Of a stretch of DNA of 64,000 nt, positions 1-12,342 are shown piece after piece. This DNA is from Tolypocladium sp. Sup5 PDA-1 (taxonomy: Eukaryota; Ascomycota; Sordariomycetes; Hypocreales; Ophiocordycipitaceae): assembly GCA_000750105.3 (NCBI GenBank), contig JPHH03000022.1, positions 124,001 through 188,000 of the forward strand, given 5' to 3'. The notes beneath the pieces were generated by a model, which worked only from the letters and a program-made list of their open reading frames with translations, was not told where the DNA came from and did no database searches. The translations under genes were made by a program, and so were the position numbers. Position 1 is the first letter of the stretch, and every line of letters begins with the position of its first letter.

Positions 1-3000
1 TCGGGGGGGAGGGGGGGTTAGTATGTCGAACATGGCGTAGACTGGCTGGCCCTGCTTGGACCAGGCGATGGCGCCCTCGCACCCTCGCTCCGCGCGCTTG
101 CAAGCACTGCAACAATACGGACTACTCGTACAGAACGTTGCTATCGCACCACCACAGGGGCCAACCCGTGGGCTGTGATGATGCGGCCACTGACGGATGG
201 GATGTGACTGACGGGCGCGTTGGTGGCGCCGCCCCGAGACGAGAACCCATCGGTTCTGAACCCACCGTGTCGGGTCTCGTCCACCTCGGGGCTTGCCGGG
301 ACCGGGGTGGCTTTCGATTTGACACCCAAGACCCCAACCATCGGTTCCAAATTCCCAAGACCCAGGGCCACGGATCACAAGCCTCGCCCTTGCAAGTGAC
401 AACCCTCAAGCCCCCAAGCCCCCAAGCCTCAAGCCCCAGGCCTCTCGAGCCCGCGCCTCTCCCCCTGGGAACCCAATGAGGTGCTACCTGTCAAAGCAAC
501 AAAGCAAAGAAAATACCTCTTCACCGGCGAGCTTCGTAATTGGCCTTGTGGTGGCTGTGACTCCTGTGACTGGACCGGCTCTCGAGCCCTACGAGGCCTT
601 TGGCCCTCCCCCCCCGGGCGCCGTGGCTTTTTTGGGTCTTGGGCCGCCTCTCAACCAGAGTTCAAACTACGACTAGAGACAAAACGCCCGTCTCCTAATT
701 GACTGGCTGAGTGATGGGTCCAGGCGAGCTTGATAATGTACGAGTAGGCAAAGTACGGAGTACGAGTACGGAGACACCTACCTTGTATTTTTAGCCTAAT
801 TGCTCCATCCGTAGTCCGTACCATCGCCATTCTTGGCCCCCGTAGCCGTGGCTTGATATCGCTTTTGCTAACCTATGTGCTGGCCCCCTCCACCAAGAGG
901 AAGAGTGCATATCTCGTTGGATGGAAACCGAGACTGGAAACTCTCATGGCATCTGATCTGTGTGCAGATGCTACGCTTTGCTGGTCGAGGCCCTCGCCCC
1001 GCGTCTGCGGCCGGTTGAAAGCATTTAGCAGTGCGACTTATTACACGTGCGTACGTACTTGTACATCATCCTTCGCACGTCGTCGACGTCAGCAAACACG
1101 CACGCCCTCTCGCTCGCTCTCACTGTCTCTCTCCATGTCTCGCTCGCGCCGTCGCAACGGGACCGGCATCCGATCCTGAATGCAAATAACACGCACTTGG
1201 ATACGACGCTGCCATGCCCGACTGCCCGTGACCAACGACGCAGCATCCAGGCCGCGAACCTGCCATCTAACTACCCCCCTCCATGCCGGCGCTGTCTGAA
1301 GCTATCCCTCGACCCAAGCTTTGCCCAGGTGAGACACATATGCGTACGAAGTAGGCTGGCAAGACAGAGACACGGCTCGCGGCCCTGTCAATCAGCCCCT
1401 GGGCCCGGGGTCCGCCGCGGGCTCCTCCTCGTCGCACATTTCACTGGAAGCCAATGAAACCTTCATCATCGTCATTCATCGGGAACCATCTCATGCTTTC
1501 CACACCGGTCTGGGCCCCATAGTAGCATCGACCGACAGCCGGGCCTTGGAAGTCGCTCGTCGCAGCACCCTCGTACCTTGGGGCATGCACCGAGGAGGCA
1601 TGGCATGCCAGTCCATCTTCGTAGAGCTCAAGCTGCAGTCCTCAAGCTGTAGTCCTCAAGCTGCAGTCCGCCAACGAGCGATTCTGGTAAGTGCGTGGCC
1701 CGGTAGCACTTGTCCTCGCGTCCTTCGCCAGCCCTATGGGCTGGGCCTGCAGCATGTCGTCACAACAGGCTCATTCTCGGCTTGGCACAAGACGCCGTTT
1801 TTGGTGCTAGGTTGCCTTGTCACGTGTGAGAGCAGCAGGCTGTCGCGCCGCCTCACCAACGGCGCATGTCAACTGACAGCCACGGGAACTAGATGCCTTG
1901 ACCCAGTCGTCTGCTCGACCGCAACGAGACACGCGGCTCCACCGCCCCGTTGGAGTTGCATTTCTTCCGGTGACATGTTGAAAGAGGCTGAGAAGAGGGC
2001 AAGGAGGCGCGAACCTTTGGCTGAAGCACCAGCATACCAAACAAGGTGTGAAGTACGAATACATACGTACAACCTGACTGACATTGCTTGGCGACGGCTT
2101 CTGACAGCCGCAGTGAAGGTTAACCAGATGGCATATATGACATGGGGGGGGGGCGTCAGCACATCAACGGACGGACCAACGACTGCACGGTACATGCCGT
2201 CTCGTGCGCCTCCTTGGCCGTGAAAAGGGGCAGGGCCCCTGATCCGGTAATTGGATCCGCGCTTGACATCTCGGATCGCGGGGTGACCACAAGCGCGGCT
2301 TTTGCACCACAACCAACCTCACTTGGGCATTTGCTCAATGCTACACCGAGCCACGAGTGCAGAGGCACCGTGAAACGCCGCCCTTGCAATGACGGCCAAG
2401 CCTTTTCCTCTTGCCGTCTTCCGCGGCCTTTCAGCGTCTCGCCGCTCTCGCATCGCTGGTAGGCGGGCCACAGCCTGTCGTTGCAACTCTGTGGCTTGTC
2501 GACGTGGTGAGACTCATCCCACCATCCGATGGCCCTGCCGCATCCGAGAGGGGAGGCAGTCGGTCAGTCGATTTGTCGACGTCTGTATTGGTTATTGGTA
2601 CACATAGTGCCAGCAGATCAGTGCTGGACCTGGTGCTGCCAGCCGGTCCCCAACCCAGCCATCGTCAGCGTCTCCAATCAATGTGGGGTATCAACGTCCG
2701 ATGATGATCTGCGCTGCTCGTGGCCGATCCGGGCCACGACACTCAGCTTGCTTCATCCCACCAGCCCATGCAGTGCAGCGTGCAAGTCGATTGGTATACT
2801 GCATACGTATTATTGTGCCCGAAGATCTGGTGCCCAGGAGCCAGGAGCCAGGAGTCGGGAGAGACAAGTGCTGCCATAGTCGTACCCACATACTCCCTAC
2901 GTCTGAAGGCAAGCTGGCATGTCTTCGTCTGTAGCAAGCCGTGGCTACTGCCAGGTACTCCCACAGCGTTGGGCCAGGGACGCTCACGTAGGCTTGGTAG

Positions 3001-6000
3001 GCTGGGCGTGCCCCTCCGCACAATAGAAGTGTCGTGCTGTTGATGGTGCTTGGACTCGAGTGTGCGAGAGCCGTGAAACACGACCGACCACTGGCAGTGG
3101 ATACGTCTGCCATCGCCACGGCGGCACAATCCGCGAGTGAAGGGCAGCCTTCAACACAGACGCCCGCAACTCAATCCGACGGGCCCGCACGATCTGTGCC
3201 GTCCTCACCCCGGCCGAGGCCGGCAAGTGGGCAGATCCGCAAGTCATCCCAGCGCGAAGGAGGGACACTTGTTGCTGTAAGTGTACCCGTCTTCCCCTCT
3301 CCTCGAGACGTCGGTCGTACTGTATGTACGTAGGCACTGGAGACACGCTTATCTGTCGTGCTTGCCGACCAGGGGCCTTGCTGAACGTCTCGTGGGCGCA
3401 TGTAGAAACTGTTGTTCTCCCAAAACCAATGGTGTCCCAGTGTGTACTCCAATCGACCTCACCGTCCCATTTCACTCATTGAGCCCGGGAGTTTGGACGA
3501 GGCTGGCGCTTGTCTCACTGCAGCCACGCTGCCGATCTGTCGTCGAAAGCCACCAGTCTCGCCGGTTATAAACTTAGCAACAGCCCGACTGGGGGGTGCT
3601 GCCCAAAACCGGGACAAACTTGGCTTGACATCCGTCCGGTGGCGCGGGGATTGGCGCTGCCCCGGTGCAAACCGGCACAGGCATCGCAGAGTAGAGATGA
3701 AACATGTGACATCTTCATGGCAAGCAGAGTTTCCCCGGTCGCCAAAGTGGCGCCAAACGTTTCCCAACAAAGCGTGCTTCTGCTCGCCGTTTGAGGTACC
3801 TCGTACGAATACCTCATCATTAGTTGATGAATGAATGACAGAAACACACCTGAAATTGTTAACCATTGGTATCAGGTGCAGTTTTGTGACCAGTCGTCTC
3901 ACTGCGGAAAGCTCCATTCGGCTTAGGGCGGCCGGCCGTGGATGGCATCACCCACACCGACAGCCGTGAACCTTGTGCCATTATACACCAGACACTCGTA
4001 CGGAGCACAGCGGCTTTGTTGGCTGCCAGCTGTAACTAGAAGACCTATCCGAACTTCGTTCGTAGTACTTCGTACGTATGTAGTACGTACGGGTATGCAA
4101 GGACTGCCACATTAGGGCACACGACCGGCAAGTGGCTGCCCAAACTCGAGGTCCGGAGGAGGTGTGGCTGGTGAGTGCAGCGGCGACACCGCCTAGGCAG
4201 TCTCAGGCATAGCTCCAACGGGGTGCCAGTAGCCAACAAGTCGGCAGCTTGGAGCCAGCGGCCACCGTCGGGGACTTGGACCTCAATGAAGCCACCTAAT
4301 GAAGCCCGGACAGAGAGCCGAGGATGTTGCGAGTCTGTGTCAACCGTTGCAACGGAGGCGAAATGGGGCCTGCATCGCTTTGACCACGAGGTCATGACTT
4401 GCAACCGGGGCCAGCGGGCCAGGTTGCGGCAGAGACTTGTGATGAGTTGAAGTGTTGGCTGGAACAAACCTTGGAAGTAAACAACTGTACGGAGTACGTC
4501 CTACGAGTAGGTATCCCACTGTCGGCCGGCAATGGGAGAGACAGTCCCACCGAGACGACAGCGGCCGAACTGGAGGGCAGCGCGCCACAGCGGGTGGAAT
4601 GCTGGGAAGTCGGACTTCGGGACGATCCAGCTCCGGGTGTCTGGTAAGGGCACGCGAGGGCACCGCATCGCACTGATTGCCTATCTGGGACTGCGGATGT
4701 GAGCCGAAGCATGTCGCTGCCGCGGTTCCTTGTCCGTGAAGCGAGCGCTTGTGTCAATGAGAAGAGATACCAACAGGGGCGGGCGGTGCCGAGAATGACC
4801 ACATCTCCCCAGGCCAACAGACACCCAGGGGACGGATGGGAGAGCGCGAGAGCACAGCGAGCAGTGACAGGCCCAGTGCCAGGGGCATGACCGCCAGTGG
4901 GAAGACTGCAGGTGGAGGGGTGGGATGGCGAGCGAGAGCGAGAGAGCGAAGACGGACACTGGAGAGTGGTGAAGAGTTGAGAGATGGAGGGGAGGGAGAG
5001 CGCGAAGCGACCCTGACGAGATTGGCGTTCGGGAGGAAGGACCAGGATCTGGTGGAGAAGGGGGGGGGGGGGCGTGGGTTTAGCGTTGAACCCCGACCCG
5101 ACAGCTCTTTTAGGGCTGGACACGCGAAGTTTATTCGTCGGGGCACCAGTTACAGCGCTGCGACACGCCTAATCGTTGCTGGCGGTGGTGCCTCTGGCGA
5201 TTTCCTGCAGCGAGGTGAGTGCACCACTGCACAGCCCTCGCTTCTGCTGGCGCTGCTCAGCCCTACGGGGAGGCATTGCCCATCCACCACCACCACCTCC
5301 CGTCGCCTCAACCTTCGCGCATCTGCACCCTCCCAGAAGCCTCTGCCCTATGGGCCTCAGCCACGGCCTAGCGTCTCGCGGCTGTTGAATCTGACGATGA
5401 ACTGGCGATGCATCTTCAGGCGCTGTGTCGCTCCCGTGGGAGGCCGCACGCGCGCGCAGCCCGCCCCAAAGGTGGTGATGGCGTCAAGAAGACGCCCGTG
5501 CTGAGGCGCGGTCCAAGGATCTAACTGGCAATGCCAAGCAGTCCCAGGTTCTCGTGCAAGCCTCAAGCCCACTGCGATGCCGCGAGAGCCGACGACGGGG
5601 ACCTCCAACGAGCCGAGCAATCAAATCGCTGGGTCTCATGTCTGAAACGGAGTCGAGCCCGAAGCCCCAGTTGGGCGGTGGCCCATGCCATGCTTGTTGT
5701 CTTCGCCTGTGACATCTCCTTGCGCGGTTATACTCGTACTCTTCATATTGCGGATCTGGCAATGCCGGGCCGTACAGGGGCCCTTCGGCTGTCGCTCCGT
5801 CGATTTTTTTCTTCTACTCGTATGTATTTAGGTCTCCTTCGTGAGATGAACGTTGTGGGTTGCCGTAAAAAAGCCTCGCTTTCGTCGCATTCGGCCTCCA
5901 AGTCGGCATCGCCTCGCCCCGAAGCTCCCGCATCGTCGTGAGTCGCGGCCTGCCTGGTCGGGGATACAAGGCGAAGAAGTCAACAGCTGCCGGGCTGCTG

Positions 6001-9000
6001 GAGTTTTGCGGCGCGACTCTCTTCCATGGCTGCTGCACGCTTACACGGGGTCGCCATAGACCCGAGTTCCCAACATCTGAGGGAAGGATTCGACTCCGTG
6101 ACCGCAGAGCCGCAAAATGAAGCCCCATTGTCATAAGCCAATCACCGGATTCTGGCGCGCTAGGCTCGCAAAAACAGTTGCGAGAGCCGGCTTGTTCCTT
6201 CTCACAAATGTGCGAAAGACGCAGCTCGACCAAGAAAGCCGTTTGCCAAGCTTCGGTTGGGCCAACACGAACGCCTCGCGCGAGGACCAACGTCACTGGA
6301 AGCAGTGCCGGTGTTCCCCCACAACAGCTTTCGGGCTTGGCGGTGGTGATGTTGAGTCGTCAAGTTGACTTACACCGCCGTTGGATTCGTTGGACCCTGC
6401 GGCGGTTGGCGTAGGGCTGAAAGAACCTGGCGTGATCATCACTCGCGCTGGGCAAACGGTGTCGTGATGGCGCTTGACAGCACATCTACCGATTTGGCAG
6501 CAAGCATATATTGGACGCCGCATGACGCCCACGAACTAACCTATTGGCCGTGCCGTGTCTGAGCATGTGATTTGTTCCACGAGAGCCCTCGAGCTACCGT
6601 ACGATAGTTCGATGCAGCTGTGATTACGGTTCGGGATCGCCGTTCGTCACCAAACAGTCGCGGAGCGGCTCTCGGCATGATGCTGTCTTGGCAGTTGGGA
6701 CATCGCAGACATATCGTCACGTTTGTTCACCCAACAACGTCAGCATGCGTATTTTGCGAGCCATCGGCCTGCTGGAAAGACGCGAGGAGCCAAAGCGCTG
6801 TTACCACGTCGGCCACTCGTGGTCTGGGTCACTGCCGAGTGTTTGCATCAAGACACATGGGCGCAGGGGGGTGTCAACGTGCTGCTCCCGAGGAACCGGA
6901 TCCAGGGCCTACCGCCACGACACAACAAGGGGCAAAAAAGGAAAGGGGTTGAGGGGGCCAGGGGCGGCAGAGTGGGAAGATGGTTGAGCGAGACTCCATT
7001 ACTACAAGGACGGCACGGCAGCAGCGCCAAAGCCTGAGTCTCCCGGGCTCAAAGTTGTGCCGAGTGGAGGATGACTGCAGGAGGGCCACGGCATGCAACG
7101 CCATTGCCAGGTCCTGTAGGTGTCGCTGTGGGCCAGTTGGGGGCCAGATCGAGGATGCAGAAGGCACCCAAACGACCACGAGGCTGCAGTCCTTTGGCTG
7201 GACGGCAGGAAGCCTGTCCTTCGTAGTGGAGGTGACGTTGATGCGTGTCATGGTGGGCCGGAAAACGGCGGTTGATATGCCGACCAGATATTGGAGGGCG
7301 ATATTACGAGCACGACCACGAAGTGCTTCGTACGTACGAGTATTACAAAGAATGAGTCGCGAGCGAGGAGCGAAGCCGATGGCCCGTCCGTCGTGCGACG
7401 AACTCCTGGCAGTAGCAAACACTACCCCTCGATGTCGATGCGACCTGTGCAGCTGTCATCCATGGACCACGCCTTGGTGATGCGCGATGCAACGCACCGC
7501 AATTGGGACGTTGGGGGGGTAATTAGCATCTGCGATTCCATGCTCGCCATGTGTGCGGAGCTTGGCGGCTGGGGCAAGGCAGGAGCGACCTACTCGTAGG
7601 CTCTGGCGCGCACCGCCTCGCACGACCCATGCCGCCAGGGAATTCTTTTTTTAAATTTTGACTTCTGCGCCTCGCGGGTACGTCGAGGCTTGGAGGGGAG
7701 ACTGCGAGGCAGGTACGTACCCCCTCCAACCCTCCGTGCCGGGGTCGGTTGCTTGCGCTGGCTGCTGCAGGCTGCCCGCACTTGCGCCTGGCAGGGAAAG
7801 GGCTGCTGGGGGCCGCTGCAGGCGTATCTGGCCCAATCAGTCCCTGTAGCGCGCTGATCGCCAGGCCCAGCGCTCGGGCAGGCGTTCCATTTCGCACCTT
7901 GCTGCTTGGGGTCACATATCGCGACGGGCCTGTCCATGCCAAATTAACGAAAAAAGGGGACCCGACAAAGACACCACAGAGAGACACTGCTTGAGCTTCG
8001 TACGATACCAGTGCTACGTGCGAGTTTCATTATGCTCTGCGGGATCCTCGCTTCGCCTTCCGCGAACGGCGACTCCTCTACAACATTGACGCCGCAACCC
8101 CAGCCTGCCAGCCAATGACGAGCGGCAGGAATGCACATCCGTGCTTGTCGAGTGCTTGATGATCTCTCTGCGCGGGGAGCAGAAAGGGGAACGCCACGGT
8201 GGCTCTCGGCCTGGCACGAAGCCGTGCATGGTGGGAGCGCGAGGCGTCAAGCCGGCCATTGACAGGCGGACCTGGCGTGAGACAAACTCGACGGCTCGAA
8301 CCGTGATCATCGCCGCGAGGACGGCTGGACGGCGGCGTGTGAGGGGGTCTGTCCAAAACCGACACAGGCAAAACGGGGCAATTCGTCTCTCTGCCTGTCT
8401 GGCCGTCACGCGGTCGGCTCTCGTTGCGACTCTGCTGGTACGTACGAGCAGGTCTAGAATTGGAACAGAACGGCAAGGCGACGCAAGGTCGTACGTACGC
8501 CTCCCGCCCTGCCGCCTCTGTCTGCCTACGGCATGCCGGCGTTCCAGACAAGGCACGGGGATCCCTGGCGACAACGTGCTCCGTCCAGACCGGTGCTGCT
8601 GTCCGCCTCAAATATCCGTACAGGACGGTAAAGGCCGCAGGCGTGCGTCTCCAGATTGACGACCGCAGAGCCGCATCGTCGACTGCCCGGATGGGGATAC
8701 TCGTGCGCCGGCAGACCCGACGCGACGGGGGCGTCAAGGGCGTGTGTCTGCGCCTGTGAGCCCTGACTTCTGTGGTTGCTCGACGCGCCATGCCAGGCCA
8801 GACCATGCCATGCGGAGGAGGCATGGGCCAGCGAGCGGCACAAGTCGTGGTGATCTGATCCATCCTAAAAACTCCGCGCTACAGATTAAGGTCAATCAAC
8901 CTCCACTGGCCGGGCTAACTGACGTTGGTAAGGGTAAGCGAGAATTTGGCTGGGCAGGCAGACTGATGCGGTCTGGACGTGTCCCCCAGATTATGCTTCA

Positions 9001-12000
9001 ACCATGGGCCCAAGGGATATTCCGCAACGGCCGCTGGCGTCCTGCCGTGTTGGAGCGTCTATTTTACTTTTACCTGCCCAGGGCAGCTCCATGCGCTCGT
9101 AGTACGAGTATTATGAAATCGTTTGCCCGAGACGACTCTGGGGAGCACCCGCTGTAGCGAAGCAAGCAGTTCGTCGGACAGAGGAGGACGGGCGTTGCAC
9201 AAGCCGGGGTACCGGCAACTCTGCCAAGTGCTGCTCGGGGCAAGCTCCAGGAGTCTACGGCGCATGCCGGCAGGCATACTGTACTTGCAGCAGCAGATGA
9301 TGTTGGCCGTTGGCTGTTGGCTGTTGGTACGTGTGAGCTCTGCCCCTACGAGGACGGTGAGTACTCCGTAGTCCGTACTTTTATCATAGACAGGAGTGGC
9401 CGCTCCGGAGCGGGCTTGTCCAACGCTCGGGCGAGATTCTGGAAACAGCCGGCCCCGTCCTCTGCGACGACACTGAGAGTCAGACACTGCCAGGGGACAG
9501 ACAGGAGAGACACTGGAGAGACGAATATCCTTGGTGGATACGAATTGCCGCATGGGGCTTAGGCGATCTGACCCGACGCAAACAATTCGACGTGCTTCGC
9601 TGCGGTACGGTGCGGTGAGCCATAATTGGGAGCGCGGGATGCTGCCCGGGCTGGCCGCGCACCCGTCGGAGCCGATCACCACTGGGTTGTGCGGAGCGCT
9701 GCCATTGGAGGAGGGGGACATTACCCGCCAAACGGGCACCGGGGACAGGGGTTTTGGTCGGCGACGTTGGTGCATTGACCAGATCTCTGGCGACTGCTCC
9801 GTACGTACACATCGCTTTGCTGCTGCTTGATTACTCATATGCCGTTTGTACTCTGTAATCATCCCTATACTCCTATTGTGTCCCAAGCACTTGCAAAAGC
9901 AAGAATCATACGGATACACGGGCTTGGCAGCCGTCCTTCGACAGCCTAGGCTCAGCGTTCCTGACCTGGCAGTCCCACTCGGTGAAGACATTAGGTGCGA
10001 GACGAGAAGCAAATACGTGCCTCACGGAACCGGACTGGCATGCCTCATGGTACGACGCTATTTCAGGCGACGTCGAGGAAAGGATTCCGAGGGCAGAGAA
10101 CACAGAGGAGAGACCGAGCGCAGCGACGCGCCGGGTTGCTAAGCGTACCCGTACGGACCTGGCTGCTTCGTACCTATTACACAAAGACACTCGATATGAG
10201 CAGGAACCACACCGAAACCATATCATCAACAAGGCGCCCCTTGCCTGTATGCACCGTATTCGTAGGCGAGGCAATCACCGAGTCTTGTGACCGTCTGCTG
10301 CTCGTCATACGACGAGGTGTTGTACCTGCGGATTCCACCGGCGGTGCATTTAGCCCCGTACAACAAGGCTTGGTTCCAACTCAAAGATACGTCAAGTGGT
10401 CAGCAGGCGATCTGGTACCCACAGAACCGTACTGAGCCGGCCGGGCGTCTGTCTGCTGGTCTACGAGTATACTCGTACCTGTCCTGCGACGATGAGATGC
10501 GTTCGCCCACCCAGGCGGAGCCTACGGTGCGCCATCGCCATGATGAGGTTGTGAACCGCCGACACGCTTCCTCCATCCGGTGCCACCCCGGCCCCAGCAA
10601 CGCTCTGGAAGCCGGCAAGTCATGCTAGCAGTTCTAGCAGTCGTTTCATGAGCTCTAGCCTTCAGATAGACTACGATAGTGGCGCACTACGCCATATTCC
10701 ATTGCCAACTGCTGTGGAATGCCTTGCCTCTTTCTCCAGTTCCCACCCGAGCCACCACCAACACCAACACCGTTGTGTTGTGCTTGCAAGACGGAAATCC
10801 GTCTGCGATTGACAAGCAAAAAGCAAAGACTTGAGATACGTACACAACGTGTACAACGCAGGTGGCCACCAACCCTCCAGCCCTGCGTGTCTGAGACCAA
10901 CATGAGCCATTGCCGGCTTGTGGGGGGAGAGTTGAATGCCCATGACCTAACCTTAGCACTCGAGCCAATACCACCCGCTCTGAAGTCTTCCGCCAGGCCT
11001 TGCAGGCGTCTGTCTGCCTGTCGCAAGGCCTCGACGTCCCAATGCGGCCTAGCTGGTCCGATACCCAGGTTCGGTACGTACCCTGCCGGGGTAGCGCTGC
11101 AGTCACAGCTTGTGTCGTGCCGGGGGCATCCATGGAGGCTGGCCGCGCATCGCCTGGGACGTGCCTCTGATGGCGGCGGGCAACGGGTGTTTCGTTTTCC
11201 GGGTTGATACCTGCCCTCCGTAGCGGTACCTCTGGCTGCCAGAGAGCGGAACGGCCACAGCGCACCTCGACCCGCCCAGTCCGCCTCGCTGCCGCTGCCA
11301 CCGCCCCTCTTCAGCGTGCTGGCAAGGGTCGGAGGCCTGGCGACCAAGGTACCGTTACATGCCGCTACACGTAGGCTTACCCTCCCAGGCTCTCTTTTGG
11401 CAAAAGCGATCGCCCTTCTCACACCCACACCCTTACACCCACCACCATCATCATCAACCTTCAAGACGAACACGCCCTCACCCACACCCATGCCATCCAC
11501 TCTGTCGGCTTTCCCGCACCCCCCCTCCCCCTCCCCCCCGGTCCGCAAGGCAGGGCTCCCACGAATACCGAATGAGTCCTTCGAGCCTCTTGTTGAACGG
11601 CTTCACAGCATCTGTGATGGAGGCGCCTCCTCTGCACGCCCCCGTCAGGCCCCAGATGAGGCTGGCACTCCCCTTCTGCCCTATGCCATTAGCCCAGTAT
11701 CTTGACTGCTTGACCCCGATCCCGTTGGACTGGGTCCAGTCTCCGGGGGGCCAGATGCAGCTTGTCTATATCTACGTCTGAGCCCCCAACATCCCCAAGC
11801 TTGTGGTAGCCCTTCGCCAACAACGTTCTTGTTGCCTCGTCGCACATCAACCGTCTTGAAACCCGTTCACTTGGCAGCATTGGCCCACTACTCAAGCCGA
11901 ACTGCTTCTGCAAAAGGACAACGGAGCTTGCCTACTCTCCCCCACGCCCACTCACACGCATTGCTCCCGTCGTCTCTCGTTCACCGACCTCGATCGACGC

Positions 12001-12342
12001 TTTTGGCTGCCCGGAAAATTGCAAACACGAACAGCTGAACAAAGACGAGACACCTGTTCTCCCCGCGGCCTATTTTAGAACGACGAGATCTGGCTGGAAC
12101 GTCATCGACCTCTCCCGCCCTTGTACCCGGAAACACAGACGCTGAGTCCCGACGGCCCCGCCACAGTTCCTCCTCGGCGGCCCCGTGAGACATCGTTACC
12201 GCGGCACGTCCTAGACGTGGAATGAGGAACACTGCTCTAGGTAAGGAAACCGACACCAGACGACCCTGAAATAACGTGGCATCCCCACGAGAGATACACG
12301 GCGCTGACTTGCCTGGCATCAGAAATCACAGAGCAACTTTGA
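1..12342. other. 12.3-kb gene-free intergenic / long upstream region
   Basis: I find no open frame here with recognisable domains, fungal codon style or a plausible exon-intron chain. The longer frames are Arg/Ser/Pro-rich shadows on GC-rich DNA. The stretch contains many short GTAC-rich motifs, a small 14-mer tandem repeat (1627-1668) and C- and CT-rich runs from about 11.4 to 12.0 kb that look like a fungal promoter or 5' leader for the zinc-finger gene that follows. Non-coding transcripts or a strongly interrupted gene cannot be excluded from sequence alone. Confidence 0.6.
1627..1668. repeat. three tandem copies of a 14-mer
   Basis: The unit CTCAAGCTGCAGTC occurs three times head to tail at 1627, 1641 and 1655. 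The middle copy differs by one base (CTGT instead of CTGC). It lies in gene-free DNA. Confidence 0.85.

Noticed and set aside
4392..5123. 243-aa minus-strand open frame
   Set aside because: Ser/Pro/Leu-rich translation of purine-rich DNA, no domain, and all neighbouring frames also open.
8078..8863. 261-aa minus-strand open frame
   Set aside because: Very Arg/Pro-rich with no hydrophobic core or motif; overlapping frames on the other strand are equally open.
9059..10012. 317-aa minus-strand open frame
   Set aside because: No domain, irregular Arg/Ser/Pro composition, no splice context and GTAC motifs within it; typical chance frame in GC-rich intergenic DNA.
10655..11548. 297-aa minus-strand open frame
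   Set aside because: Gly/Arg low complexity antisense to a C-rich promoter-like tract; no recognisable family.
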